Position numbers and translations under genes: made by a program
In this document: positions 1 through 5,391 of the stretch, piece by piece
Numbering within the stretch: the stretch's first letter is position 1
Layout of the letters: the number at the start of each line of letters is the position of its first letter
Notes under the pieces: model-generated
Databases searched by the model: none
The model's input: only the letters and a program-made list of their open reading frames with translations
What the model was told of the DNA's origin: nothing
Source: an uncultured Candidatus Saccharibacteria bacterium
GTDB taxonomy: Bacteria; Patescibacteriota; Saccharimonadia; Saccharimonadales; Saccharimonadaceae
Reading direction: 5' to 3'
NCBI GenBank assembly: GCA_937902525.1
Contig: CALEKV010000185.1
Location: forward strand, 1 to 5,391
DNA: 5,391 nucleotides

Positions 1-224
1 CTACTAAGCCAACCTGTGTAAAGTTCGCGCGGGTAGCCGTAAACGTACAGAGTGCGGCCATACTTGGTGCCTAGCCTAAAGTAGCTGCTATGGATTTCGA
101 TACTGCTTGGTGCAATGGTGTCGCGCAGAGTGTTCATGCCTTTTAGGAAGGCTTGCTCGACCTCTGCTTGCTCGCGTTCGCGCTGTTCAGCGGCAATTTG
201 CATGGGGTCTAATTTTTTAGCCAT
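1..224 (-). CDS. virB4: VirB4-family T4SS ATPase, N-terminal fragment (continues past left edge)
   Basis: Only the first 74 codons are present; the frame is open at base 1. The visible protein begins MAKKLDPMQIAAEQ, runs through a charged, probably helical stretch (residues 10-30), then a beta-type segment containing Phe49-Arg50-Leu51 and the signature GRTLYVYGYPRELYTGWLS (56-74). A Tyr-Pro followed by Trp-Leu at this place is typical of the start of the VirB4/TraC N-terminal domain, as I recall it from Patescibacteria. The Walker A and B motifs that would prove ATPase function lie outside the window. VirB4 proteins are cytoplasmic, membrane-associated ATPases that power type IV secretion and bind the VirB6/PrgI channel. 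The start is the ATG at 224-222, inside the sequence ATGGCTAA, so it overlaps the end of the TraC-like gene by 8 bases. A G-rich run (GGGGGTG) about 5 bases upstream may act as a weak ribosome site; translational coupling is likely. Confidence 0.82.
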   Translation of the reverse strand, partial: MAKKLDPMQIAAEQREREQAEVEQAFLKGMNTLRDTIAPSSIEIHSSYFRLGTKYGRTLYVYGYPRELYTGWLS

Positions 225-1122
225 TTTGCACCCCCGTGTTTGGTTGACCCTTGCGCACATACATACTAGTCGTGTTAGTGAAATCGCCCAGTGGCTCACG
301 CACGGCAGTATCTGGGTTGTAAAAGTTGTAATACAGTTCGCCGATTTCTTTGGTATTCAGTTGTACGGCTGCGACCCCCACTTGGTTTAAACCGTTAACA
401 ACGGCATCAACCCGGTTTCGTAGTTCGTCTTTGGCTTTTTCGTAGGCGACTTTATCTATTTTTGTCATTGTGACGTTACTCTGTGGCGCAAAGCTACTGA
501 AGAACCCCTTTCCTTTATCCATGACGTTTTTCATGTCACCCGCTGGCATGTATGGTATGACTATGAAAAAACTTTTATCCATAATATTGGCTTCTTGGCT
601 TAATATGTCAATAAAATTAATATAATCGTCCATTAGCACACCCAACAACATGTTGTCCTGGGAGCGGCGCAGGCCGCTTAAGCGGTCAATGTACGGGCCA
701 ATATCTACTCGTTGTGACCGGATTAAAATTTGCACTGGAAAGAACAAGGCGTTTAAAAAGTTTTGATAACTATATTCAACACCTTCGCGTTCACGGTTAC
801 TCATGAGGTCAAAGTTAATTGATTTACAAGCCACCACTGCCCTAAAGGTGCCGTCACCCATCACTACTATGTTTTCACGTATCTCACTAAACAATAAGCT
901 GTTTTGTGTGCTGTTGGTTTTGGGCTGTGGTGCTTGTGGTTGCTGTGGTGTTTGGGCGGATTGTGGCGCTGCCTGTTGAGGCTGTGGTGCCTCTTGCTGC
1001 TGCATTGTTGGCGCCGACTGTGGCTGCATTGGTATTTGTGCTGGCGCGTAGGGTTGAGCAAATTGACCGGACGGATTGACCGGTAGTCCCCCTATAGCTG
1101 GCTGTTGGTTATCTGGCGGCAT
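217..1122 (-). CDS. TraC/VirB4 N-terminal-domain-like protein, stand-alone, with Pro/Gln-rich head
   Basis: The 301-residue protein has two parts. Residues 1-72 are low complexity, dominated by Pro, Gln and Ala, and probably disordered. Residues 76-290 form a compact domain resembling the N-terminal domain of TraC/VirB4-type proteins: FSEIRENIVVMGDGTFRAVV (78-97), then INFDLMSNREREG (102-114), a helix with FLNALFFPVQILIRSQRVDI (122-141), and FFIVIPYMP (185-193). There is no Walker A motif (no GxxGxGKS/T), signal peptide or membrane span, so it is probably cytoplasmic and not itself an ATPase. A coiled-coil-like charged helix follows at 221-245. The start is fixed by an AAGGAG ribosome site 9 bases upstream. 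The gene sits 33 bases after the PrgI stop and overlaps VirB4 by 8 bases, which suggests an accessory subunit made with VirB4, perhaps linking it to PrgI. That role is inferred. The fold assignment is from motif resemblance only. Confidence 0.78.
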   Translation of the reverse strand: MPPDNQQPAIGGLPVNPSGQFAQPYAPAQIPMQPQSAPTMQQQEAPQPQQAAPQSAQTPQQPQAPQPKTNSTQNSLLFSEIRENIVVMGDGTFRAVVACKSINFDLMSNREREGVEYSYQNFLNALFFPVQILIRSQRVDIGPYIDRLSGLRRSQDNMLLGVLMDDYINFIDILSQEANIMDKSFFIVIPYMPAGDMKNVMDKGKGFFSSFAPQSNVTMTKIDKVAYEKAKDELRNRVDAVVNGLNQVGVAAVQLNTKEIGELYYNFYNPDTAVREPLGDFTNTTSMYVRKGQPNTGVQNG

Positions 1123-1130
1123 TACCCCAC

Positions 1131-1137
1131 ACTCCTT
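1131..1137 (-). promoter_or_regulatory. Strong Shine-Dalgarno site for the TraC-like gene
   Basis: The minus strand reads AAGGAGT here, with nine bases between AAGGAG (1137-1132) plus its T and the ATG at 1122. It is the clearest ribosome site in the window and decides the start of the TraC-like gene. It lies in the 33-base gap after the PrgI stop codon, the only junction among the four T4SS genes that is not overlapping. Confidence 0.8.
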
Positions 1138-1155
1138 GTGCCGAATTACCTGTTT

Positions 1156-2148
1156 TTACCGCAAGGATATCACAACCTCTTCGTCGTCGTTTTTATCCTG
1201 TATCCTATGCGCCTCACGCGCAATGGTTTCGATTGATAAGTCGGAATTATTTACAAGCTTAATTATATCAGGCGACACGGTAGTTTCGCTAGTGCTTTCA
1301 CTGCTTTGGGCTGGCTGATTTTGGATTTGTGCCTGTGTGGAATCATCGGCCATGGGTGTTGGCGGTGTGGTAGTAGTCTGGTTGGTGGCGCCAAGTGGTT
1401 GGACGACGCTTTGGTGTATGGTTGGGTACGGGTTAAAGTGTACGTCTGATGGCTGTTGTGTGGCTGGCTGTAGTGCTTGGGAGTACATGCTGGCATACAT
1501 ATCCACCGTCGTATGGGTTGGTTGTGGTGTGGTTGGATTAAAGGTGTTGGGGTTATGCATGCTGTCGACAAGTTGCTGGCGGTGGCGCGCAGACGACTCC
1601 GATAACATGGAGTCGAAATTTTGAGCGACCGTGCTGCCGGTGTCTAGTGGGTCTTGTGTGGCCACGGCGTCATTATAAACATCGCCTATCATACTGGTGT
1701 TTTGATTTGAGGTATTTGCTATTACATGCCTTACAGCCCAGCCTTCGGTGTCGACAATACTTGCCAGGTAGCTTAACCGGCTCTCTGCTTCGCTGCCACT
1801 AAAATCTTTAGTACGCTGTTCTTCCAATACGCGGGGCGCGGTAATTTCAATTAGGTTAGTTAAGCCGTCTGGCACCCAAAAACGCTTACGTGGTTTTAAA
1901 TAAAACGATATTATGGCTGCAAAATACACCTCCATGGGCTGATCCTTTTTAAGTGGCAGTGCCAGCATGCCAAAAAACAAAACAATCGGTAATGGAATAA
2001 TGGCAAGCGGCAACAGTAGCCGGCCTAAAAAGAACGCAATCGCAGCAGCCATCGCCGCGATAATTAAGTAAATAAATTGTCGCGGTGTTAATGGCCCTAA
2101 TAAGTGGTCGTCGGCTTCTACGTCTTGAGCTACTTTATATACTGCCAT
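1156..2148 (-). CDS. prgI: PrgI-family membrane protein of a type IV secretion-like system
   Basis: The protein is 330 residues. Residues 1-95 are a clear PrgI-type domain: MAVYKVAQDVEADDHLLGPL at the start, RQFIYLII, two closely spaced membrane helices (about 24-41 and 44-65), then the post-membrane motif YLKPRKRFWVP (83-93). PrgI proteins are small integral membrane partners of VirB4 and VirB6/TrbL in Gram-positive-type conjugation machines, placed here between the same two partners. Typical PrgI proteins are a little over 100 residues, so the tail of about 235 residues is an extension. The tail has a helical part (104-195), a Pro/Thr/Gln-rich linker (about 200-290) and a conserved-looking acidic end (291-330: SPDIIKLVNNSD, then EEVVISLR). 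The ATG shares one base with the VirB6 stop (TAATG), with only a weak GGGA upstream, so translation is probably coupled. The start is supported by the intact family N-terminus. Confidence 0.9.
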   Translation of the reverse strand: MAVYKVAQDVEADDHLLGPLTPRQFIYLIIAAMAAAIAFFLGRLLLPLAIIPLPIVLFFGMLALPLKKDQPMEVYFAAIISFYLKPRKRFWVPDGLTNLIEITAPRVLEEQRTKDFSGSEAESRLSYLASIVDTEGWAVRHVIANTSNQNTSMIGDVYNDAVATQDPLDTGSTVAQNFDSMLSESSARHRQQLVDSMHNPNTFNPTTPQPTHTTVDMYASMYSQALQPATQQPSDVHFNPYPTIHQSVVQPLGATNQTTTTPPTPMADDSTQAQIQNQPAQSSESTSETTVSPDIIKLVNNSDLSIETIAREAHRIQDKNDDEEVVISLR

Positions 2149-4490
2149 TACTGAGTAATCCCAAAGTATTTCTTGGCTTCCTGAATATTCGATATGGGTA
2201 CACCAGTTTTCGCCGCATGTAATAATGCTGCGTGTTCTATCATACCTTTAGCATGACCTTGCGCGCGCGATTCCATTTTATCGTACCCGGCCAGCGCTTT
2301 GCGAGTATTTTCCCTGTCTGATAGTAGGTAATCAAGATAAGAGTCAGCGCCAACCTTGTTTTTCGTTGGATCAATGGACTCACGGTGTACTGATTGAGGA
2401 GCAACCTGACCCCACGCCTTGGTTCGTTCGGCTGCCGTAATACTACTCACATCACCACCCCTGTTTAGTGTTTGTAACTCGGCGAGGGCATCCCCGCGGC
2501 CACTAGATCGGTACGCTGCCTCTGCGGCAGCTTTAGCGCTATCGACTTCCACACTCCCAGCGCCAGTTCGCCCTGCTTGTTCAATGGCGCTGGACACTTC
2601 ACTGGCAGTACCCTTGCCTTTTTCGGATAGGTATTGTGCTGCAGCTAAATAAGATGTTGATTTTCTGTCGTGTCCAGCAGCCTTTAGTTTATTGAATTGT
2701 TCTATTTGGGCGGATGACATTGTATTACCAGACTTAAGCATGTGTTTCTTTGCTGTCTCCAAATCACCGCCACTAGTTGCCCATGCGCTCACCAGCTTAT
2801 CGTCATTATTAAACATGTCAATCGCTTCTTTTACATCTTTGCGTTCTTGGCTTTGCCTAACAAGGTCGCGGTCGGCGCCAAACCCTCCTGTGATCTTATT
2901 ATAGGCGGAGCTTTGATTTAGTTTTCTGTTTACTTTAGAGCGAAGGTTGGCAGGGTTCCAGTTACCGCCACGTCCAGAATAGGCACCAGATTTAATGCGC
3001 GCACTGCTGTCTGCGAGACGTTGTTGACGGTACTTGAGGAACTGGTTTTTATCCAGCATTGCTTTTTTTGCACCATTGCCTTTATTTGCAATACCATTAA
3101 CCACGCCACCAAGTCCATTAATCGCATCTAAGGACTTTTTCAGTACCGTATAAACAAGCACCAAAACCAATATTGGCAAGATGTTGGCCATGAAATCTAA
3201 TAGGAAGTTGTATCCCTCCGTTCCCTCTGTGCCCGCTACGCCTTCTAAGATTGTTCCTGCCATTTTGGCAAAACCATATAGCAAGCTGATAATCGGAAAA
3301 AGCAGTAACATTGATTTAAGTATTGACCACCATTTTTTAAAGATGCCTTCCGTGTTTGGCAACAACAAGCAAGCGAAGGCTAACGGTGAAAGGACTACGA
3401 GCAAAATTACCGCCGCCTGTCGGATTGTTAATACAGTTACCACAAGTATGCCAACAACAATAGCGCTTAAAATTAATCCTATGAATGTTGCAAGGAAAAA
3501 GTACACCATAAGCCCACCAATAGCAAGGGTCAGTAGCGACGCGGCGAGTTTACCAAAACCAGACGAGCTACTTAGGGCTGGGCCTATTCCATTAGTCACA
3601 GGCTGGTTCTTGTCTGACGTTATAACGTTTAAATCACCGCCCAAAAAATCTGCAATAGAATAGCCTAAAAAGTTAGAAAGGTCAACAGCTACCCCTGTAA
3701 TGTAAAAAGAGGTATTAACTAATAATGCAACCACAAACAACTTTGGCAGTAGTTTTTTGATGCCGTAATTGCTTATACCAAAACTAGTGACCTGTGAAAA
3801 AATAATGAATAAAAACGCAATAACAAACAGTATGTTTGCGTAATCTCTGAACTTAGTCCAGTAATTGTAGGCGTCACTTCCGTTTTCAAATATAGTGGTG
3901 GATGGAACCTCCAGAAAACCGTTTAATATACCTATAATACCATCAGCGATATTTGCTAAAAAATTAGTTACCGGACAAAGTATCCAACCAATAAGAGATA
4001 TTTTACAGGTGGATTCAGACTCTTGGCTGTTGGCGGCCGCCTCATCAGGCGTTAGTCCGGTGTTGTTTGTTGGGTCTTGAAGGTCTTCCATGCTTTGTGT
4101 GCCCTCATCTCTAGGAATGGCGCCGTCGCACACGTCGTTTTTTGAGGCATCTGTCGGCTGAGCTGTAAGAGTGCCGCCTGTGGATAGGCGAATGACTAAC
4201 TCGCCGTCGCAGGCGCCTTCCATATTGCCATTGGCGTCATAGACTAGCCAGGCAACTTTGAATGAGCCTGTAGAGTATATATCAGTACTGCCGTTAAACG
4301 AACTGAATTCTACGTCTCCACGAACCCTGATATTACTTGGAAACTGGTCTGCTTTGATGATAATTTTGTCACCGTTACGTGTATAAGGTACGGTTAATGC
4401 ACTAGCTGTGTTGCTTTGTAGTGTAGCACTAACAATCGCAATTAATGCGACGAACGCTGCTGCAAAGAGATGATATTTATATTTAAGCAT
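2148..4490 (-). CDS. virB6: VirB6/TrbL-like polytopic membrane protein with signal peptide and long cytoplasmic tail
   Basis: This 780-residue protein is the likely membrane channel component of the T4SS. A signal peptide occupies residues 1-31 (basic start, hydrophobic 8-24, probable cleavage after Ala29-Ser-Ala31). Residues 32-165 form a beta-rich extracytoplasmic region with Cys94 and Cys121, each followed by Asp-Gly; Cys162 and Cys172 follow near the membrane. The core (about 166-452) is strongly hydrophobic, with spans near 217-237, 250-275, 316-355 (one or two), 357-377, 391-410 and 430-450. It includes YANILFVIAFLFIIFSQVTS and NYGIKKLLPKLFVVALLVN, which I associate with VirB6/TrbL proteins of Saccharibacteria. 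Residues 453-780 are hydrophilic, Lys/Ala/Ser-rich and probably a cytoplasmic helical tail. Proteobacterial VirB6 is usually around 300 residues with no cleaved signal, so both ends are extensions. The start is secure: an in-frame TAA lies at 4502-4500 and the next Met is residue 90. It is the first gene of the operon. Confidence 0.88.
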   Translation of the reverse strand: MLKYKYHLFAAAFVALIAIVSATLQSNTASALTVPYTRNGDKIIIKADQFPSNIRVRGDVEFSSFNGSTDIYSTGSFKVAWLVYDANGNMEGACDGELVIRLSTGGTLTAQPTDASKNDVCDGAIPRDEGTQSMEDLQDPTNNTGLTPDEAAANSQESESTCKISLIGWILCPVTNFLANIADGIIGILNGFLEVPSTTIFENGSDAYNYWTKFRDYANILFVIAFLFIIFSQVTSFGISNYGIKKLLPKLFVVALLVNTSFYITGVAVDLSNFLGYSIADFLGGDLNVITSDKNQPVTNGIGPALSSSSGFGKLAASLLTLAIGGLMVYFFLATFIGLILSAIVVGILVVTVLTIRQAAVILLVVLSPLAFACLLLPNTEGIFKKWWSILKSMLLLFPIISLLYGFAKMAGTILEGVAGTEGTEGYNFLLDFMANILPILVLVLVYTVLKKSLDAINGLGGVVNGIANKGNGAKKAMLDKNQFLKYRQQRLADSSARIKSGAYSGRGGNWNPANLRSKVNRKLNQSSAYNKITGGFGADRDLVRQSQERKDVKEAIDMFNNDDKLVSAWATSGGDLETAKKHMLKSGNTMSSAQIEQFNKLKAAGHDRKSTSYLAAAQYLSEKGKGTASEVSSAIEQAGRTGAGSVEVDSAKAAAEAAYRSSGRGDALAELQTLNRGGDVSSITAAERTKAWGQVAPQSVHRESIDPTKNKVGADSYLDYLLSDRENTRKALAGYDKMESRAQGHAKGMIEHAALLHAAKTGVPISNIQEAKKYFGITQ

Positions 4491-4507
4491 GCCACATCTT
4501 TAATACA

Positions 4508-4518
4508 CTTACGGTAAG
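4508..4518. repeat. Short perfect inverted repeat next to the -10 box
   Basis: CTTAC and GTAAG flank a single central base. The repeat sits just downstream of the TATAAT box on the minus strand, where transcription of the virB6 operon should begin. A repressor site there would block initiation, but arms of five bases can arise by chance, so an operator role is only a suggestion. Confidence 0.3.
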
Positions 4519-4519
4519 C

Positions 4520-4548
4520 ATTATACTTGGTATTTGTAAAAAATAAAA
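4520..4548 (-). promoter_or_regulatory. Probable promoter of the virB6-prgI-traC-like-virB4 operon
   Basis: The minus strand has a perfect TATAAT at 4525-4520. With a 17-base spacer the -35 position (4548-4543) reads TTTTAT, a poor match, and there is no TG extension of the -10 box; the spacer is T-rich. Initiation would fall near 4513, giving an untranslated leader of about 20-25 bases before the VirB6 ATG. A weaker alternative upstream pairs TTCACA (4570-4565) with TTTATT (4547-4542) at 17 bases. The location between a terminator and the first T4SS gene supports a real promoter here. Confidence 0.5.
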
Positions 4549-4560
4549 TGGACATCGTAT

Positions 4561-4573
4561 AGTTTGTGAAACT
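4561..4573. repeat. Short inverted repeat AGTTT-GTG-AAACT
   Basis: Five-base arms with a three-base centre form a perfect hyphenated palindrome. It overlaps the -35-like TTCACA of the alternative promoter upstream of virB6, so it could be a regulator-binding site. No family can be named from the sequence, and the arms are short enough to be chance. Confidence 0.25.
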
Positions 4574-4603
4574 GAACGTACAAGGCGTGTTAGCAAGTTA
4601 CAT

Positions 4604-4636
4604 AAAAACAGGAGACAAGTTGTGGCTCCTGTTTTT
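4604..4636 (-). terminator. Intrinsic terminator after the lipoprotein gene (symmetrical, could work both ways)
   Basis: ACAGGAG (plus strand, 4608-4614) pairs with CTCCTGT (4626-4632), and flanking A and T runs extend the helix to 4604 and 4636. The loop is 11 bases. Read on the minus strand, the GC-bearing stem is followed by TTTTT (4608-4604), 15 bases beyond the lipoprotein stop codon, as expected for a rho-independent terminator. On the plus strand the stem is followed by seven T, so it could also stop transcripts entering from the other side. It separates the lipoprotein gene from the T4SS operon. Confidence 0.8.
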
Positions 4637-4658
4637 TTATGCGTTGTTTTTTATGCGT
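4631..4658. repeat. Tandem 15-base near-repeat at the end of the lipoprotein gene
   Basis: GTTTTTTTATGCGT (4631-4644) is repeated as GTTTTTTATGCGT (4646-4658), offset by 15 bases and differing by one T. The right copy contains the lipoprotein stop codon (TTA at 4651-4653, TAA on the minus strand); the left copy forms one arm tail of the terminator. This looks like a small slippage duplication and carries no evident function. Confidence 0.6.
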
Positions 4659-5391
4659 AGTGTTGTTTACCAGTCATTTCAAAGCCATCTATATCCTTAA
4701 TCACTAAGGTGTCGCCGTCTGGCCCCCAACCTATTTCTAGGGAAATTTTATTGTCTATAGTCCCCTGCGGGGCAGCTCCGGCACCTGTTTTAGTGGCGAT
4801 CGCACTCGACGATATAGTGATGCCATCTACAGACACCTGACTCAGCTCCTCTAGTGTAAACGTGATTGAATTGTTAGTAGCGGCGCGTTCAGCGATTAAT
4901 TTTTCGAGATAAGATTTAATCCCAGTAAACCATAGCCTCATAGGATTATCGCTTAGCATTAAGTCTTCAAAAGACATGCCTGTCCACGCTTCGATTGCTA
5001 CTATAAAGTATTCATAAAACTCATCTGTGCTATTGCACTTAGACAATAAAGAGTTGAAATGCTCGTTAATGAGTGCTGTTTGTGCTGTGCTAGTGTTATA
5101 TTCATCTTCATGAAAGGTGAAATATTCTAGGAGTTCTTCGCGGCTGATCTGCTCGCCAGTAGATGGGTTGGTGTATATGTAATTATCCACGCTCTCTATT
5201 TCACTAGGAGATTGCGTTTCGGGCGCGCTGCTCGGGTTGGCTGGTGCAGTGGCTGGGACTGGGGGTTTCTCTGCCATGGCAGACGTATTAGGTCCGCAAC
5301 CGGCAACGCTGACCGCAGCAGCGCCAATTAAGACCGCTTTTCCTAAATTAGTTGCGGTTTCTAACCATGCTGGTGTAGTCCGATCATGTGA
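4651..5391 (-). CDS. Putative surface lipoprotein of unknown function, 5' end beyond right edge
   Basis: The first ATG in the frame is at 5277, but the frame stays open to base 5391 with no ATG, GTG or TTG between, so the real start is outside the window. The visible 246 residues begin with a polar stretch, Lys18, a hydrophobic run AVLIGAAAVSVAG (19-31) and Cys32 (codon 5298-5296). This is a lipobox (Val-Ala-Gly-Cys) for lipid attachment and anchoring outside the membrane. A Pro/Ala/Ser-rich linker (about 42-65) follows, then an acidic, aromatic-rich helical domain (about 67-175) with EELLEYFTFHEDEY and AWTGMSFEDLML, then a probable beta region (175-246) including LEIGWGPDGDTLVIKDIDGF. I recognise no known family. 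Its position just upstream of virB6 hints at a surface partner, but the terminator between them argues for separate transcription. No ribosome site precedes the internal ATG. Confidence 0.8.
   Translation of the reverse strand, partial: SHDRTTPAWLETATNLGKAVLIGAAAVSVAGCGPNTSAMAEKPPVPATAPANPSSAPETQSPSEIESVDNYIYTNPSTGEQISREELLEYFTFHEDEYNTSTAQTALINEHFNSLLSKCNSTDEFYEYFIVAIEAWTGMSFEDLMLSDNPMRLWFTGIKSYLEKLIAERAATNNSITFTLEELSQVSVDGITISSSAIATKTGAGAAPQGTIDNKISLEIGWGPDGDTLVIKDIDGFEMTGKQHYA

Noticed and set aside
115..390. 91-codon plus-strand open frame at the left edge
   Set aside because: It lies antisense to the VirB4/TraC-like junction, where both minus-strand genes have good family signatures; no ribosome site or domain.
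867..1086. Open frames on both strands (His/Gln/Pro-rich on minus, Leu/Trp/Cys-rich on plus) over the TraC-like head
   Set aside because: They are frame shadows of the Pro/Gln-rich coding repeat; neither has a ribosome site or plausible protein composition.
1337..1624. Plus-strand Gly/Val/Trp/Cys-rich open frame
   Set aside because: It is the complement of the low-complexity PrgI linker; the odd composition follows from the repeated C/A-rich coding sequence.
3181..3663. 160-codon plus-strand open frame inside virB6
   Set aside because: It lies antisense to the membrane core of virB6, has no ribosome site or recognisable domain, and the minus-strand protein is clearly real.
4535..4540. TTTACA as a -35 box for the TATAAT at 4525-4520
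   Set aside because: The spacer would be only 9 bases, far too short for a normal promoter.
5221..5267. G-rich run resembling a G-quadruplex near the lipoprotein linker
   Set aside because: The loops between G runs are long and uneven, and the run is explained by Pro/Ala codons on the coding strand.
1..5391. Mobile element or integrated conjugative element boundary
   Set aside because: No transposase, integrase, terminal repeat, tRNA or relaxase is present. T4SS genes alone do not show mobility, and this cluster appears to be a stable chromosomal trait in the suspected lineage.

Overview
The window holds one tightly packed minus-strand locus and looks like chromosomal DNA of a Patescibacteria (CPR) bacterium, most likely Candidatus Saccharibacteria (TM7). 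This rests on family resemblance: a PrgI-type two-helix membrane protein with a long tail, a VirB6/TrbL-like protein with a signal peptide, a stand-alone TraC/VirB4-N-like protein and a VirB4 ATPase, in the order I associate with the type IV secretion-like cluster of that group. The taxon is inferred from memory of these families; no search was run. All four visible stop codons are TAA, and nothing calls for a recoded UGA.

Layout in transcription order (right to left). (1) 5391-4651: 3' part of a putative surface lipoprotein of unknown function. Its true start lies beyond the right edge, because the open frame upstream of the first ATG encodes a lipoprotein signal peptide with a Val-Ala-Gly-Cys lipobox. 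(2) 4650-4491: the only non-coding stretch (160 bases). It holds a hairpin terminator, a perfect TATAAT -10 box and two short inverted repeats. (3) 4490-2148: VirB6/TrbL-like polytopic membrane protein, 780 aa, with a signal peptide, a Cys-containing extracytoplasmic domain, a multi-span core and a cytoplasmic tail of about 330 aa. (4) 2148-1156: PrgI-family protein, 330 aa. (5) 1122-217: TraC/VirB4 N-domain-like protein, 301 aa, with a Pro/Gln-rich head. (6) 224-1: the first 74 codons of VirB4, which runs off the left edge.

The four T4SS genes are joined by a 1-nt overlap, a 33-nt gap with a strong Shine-Dalgarno sequence, and an 8-nt overlap, so they very likely form one operon from the 4490-4530 region. 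Together they would supply the inner-membrane channel (VirB6 plus PrgI) and the energising ATPase (VirB4 plus a TraC-like partner) of a single-membrane T4SS. No relaxase, coupling protein, pilin or mobile-element end is in view, so DNA transfer, protein delivery or a host-contact role cannot be told apart here. The plus-strand open frames are shadows of these genes. No RNA gene, CRISPR array or insertion sequence was seen.
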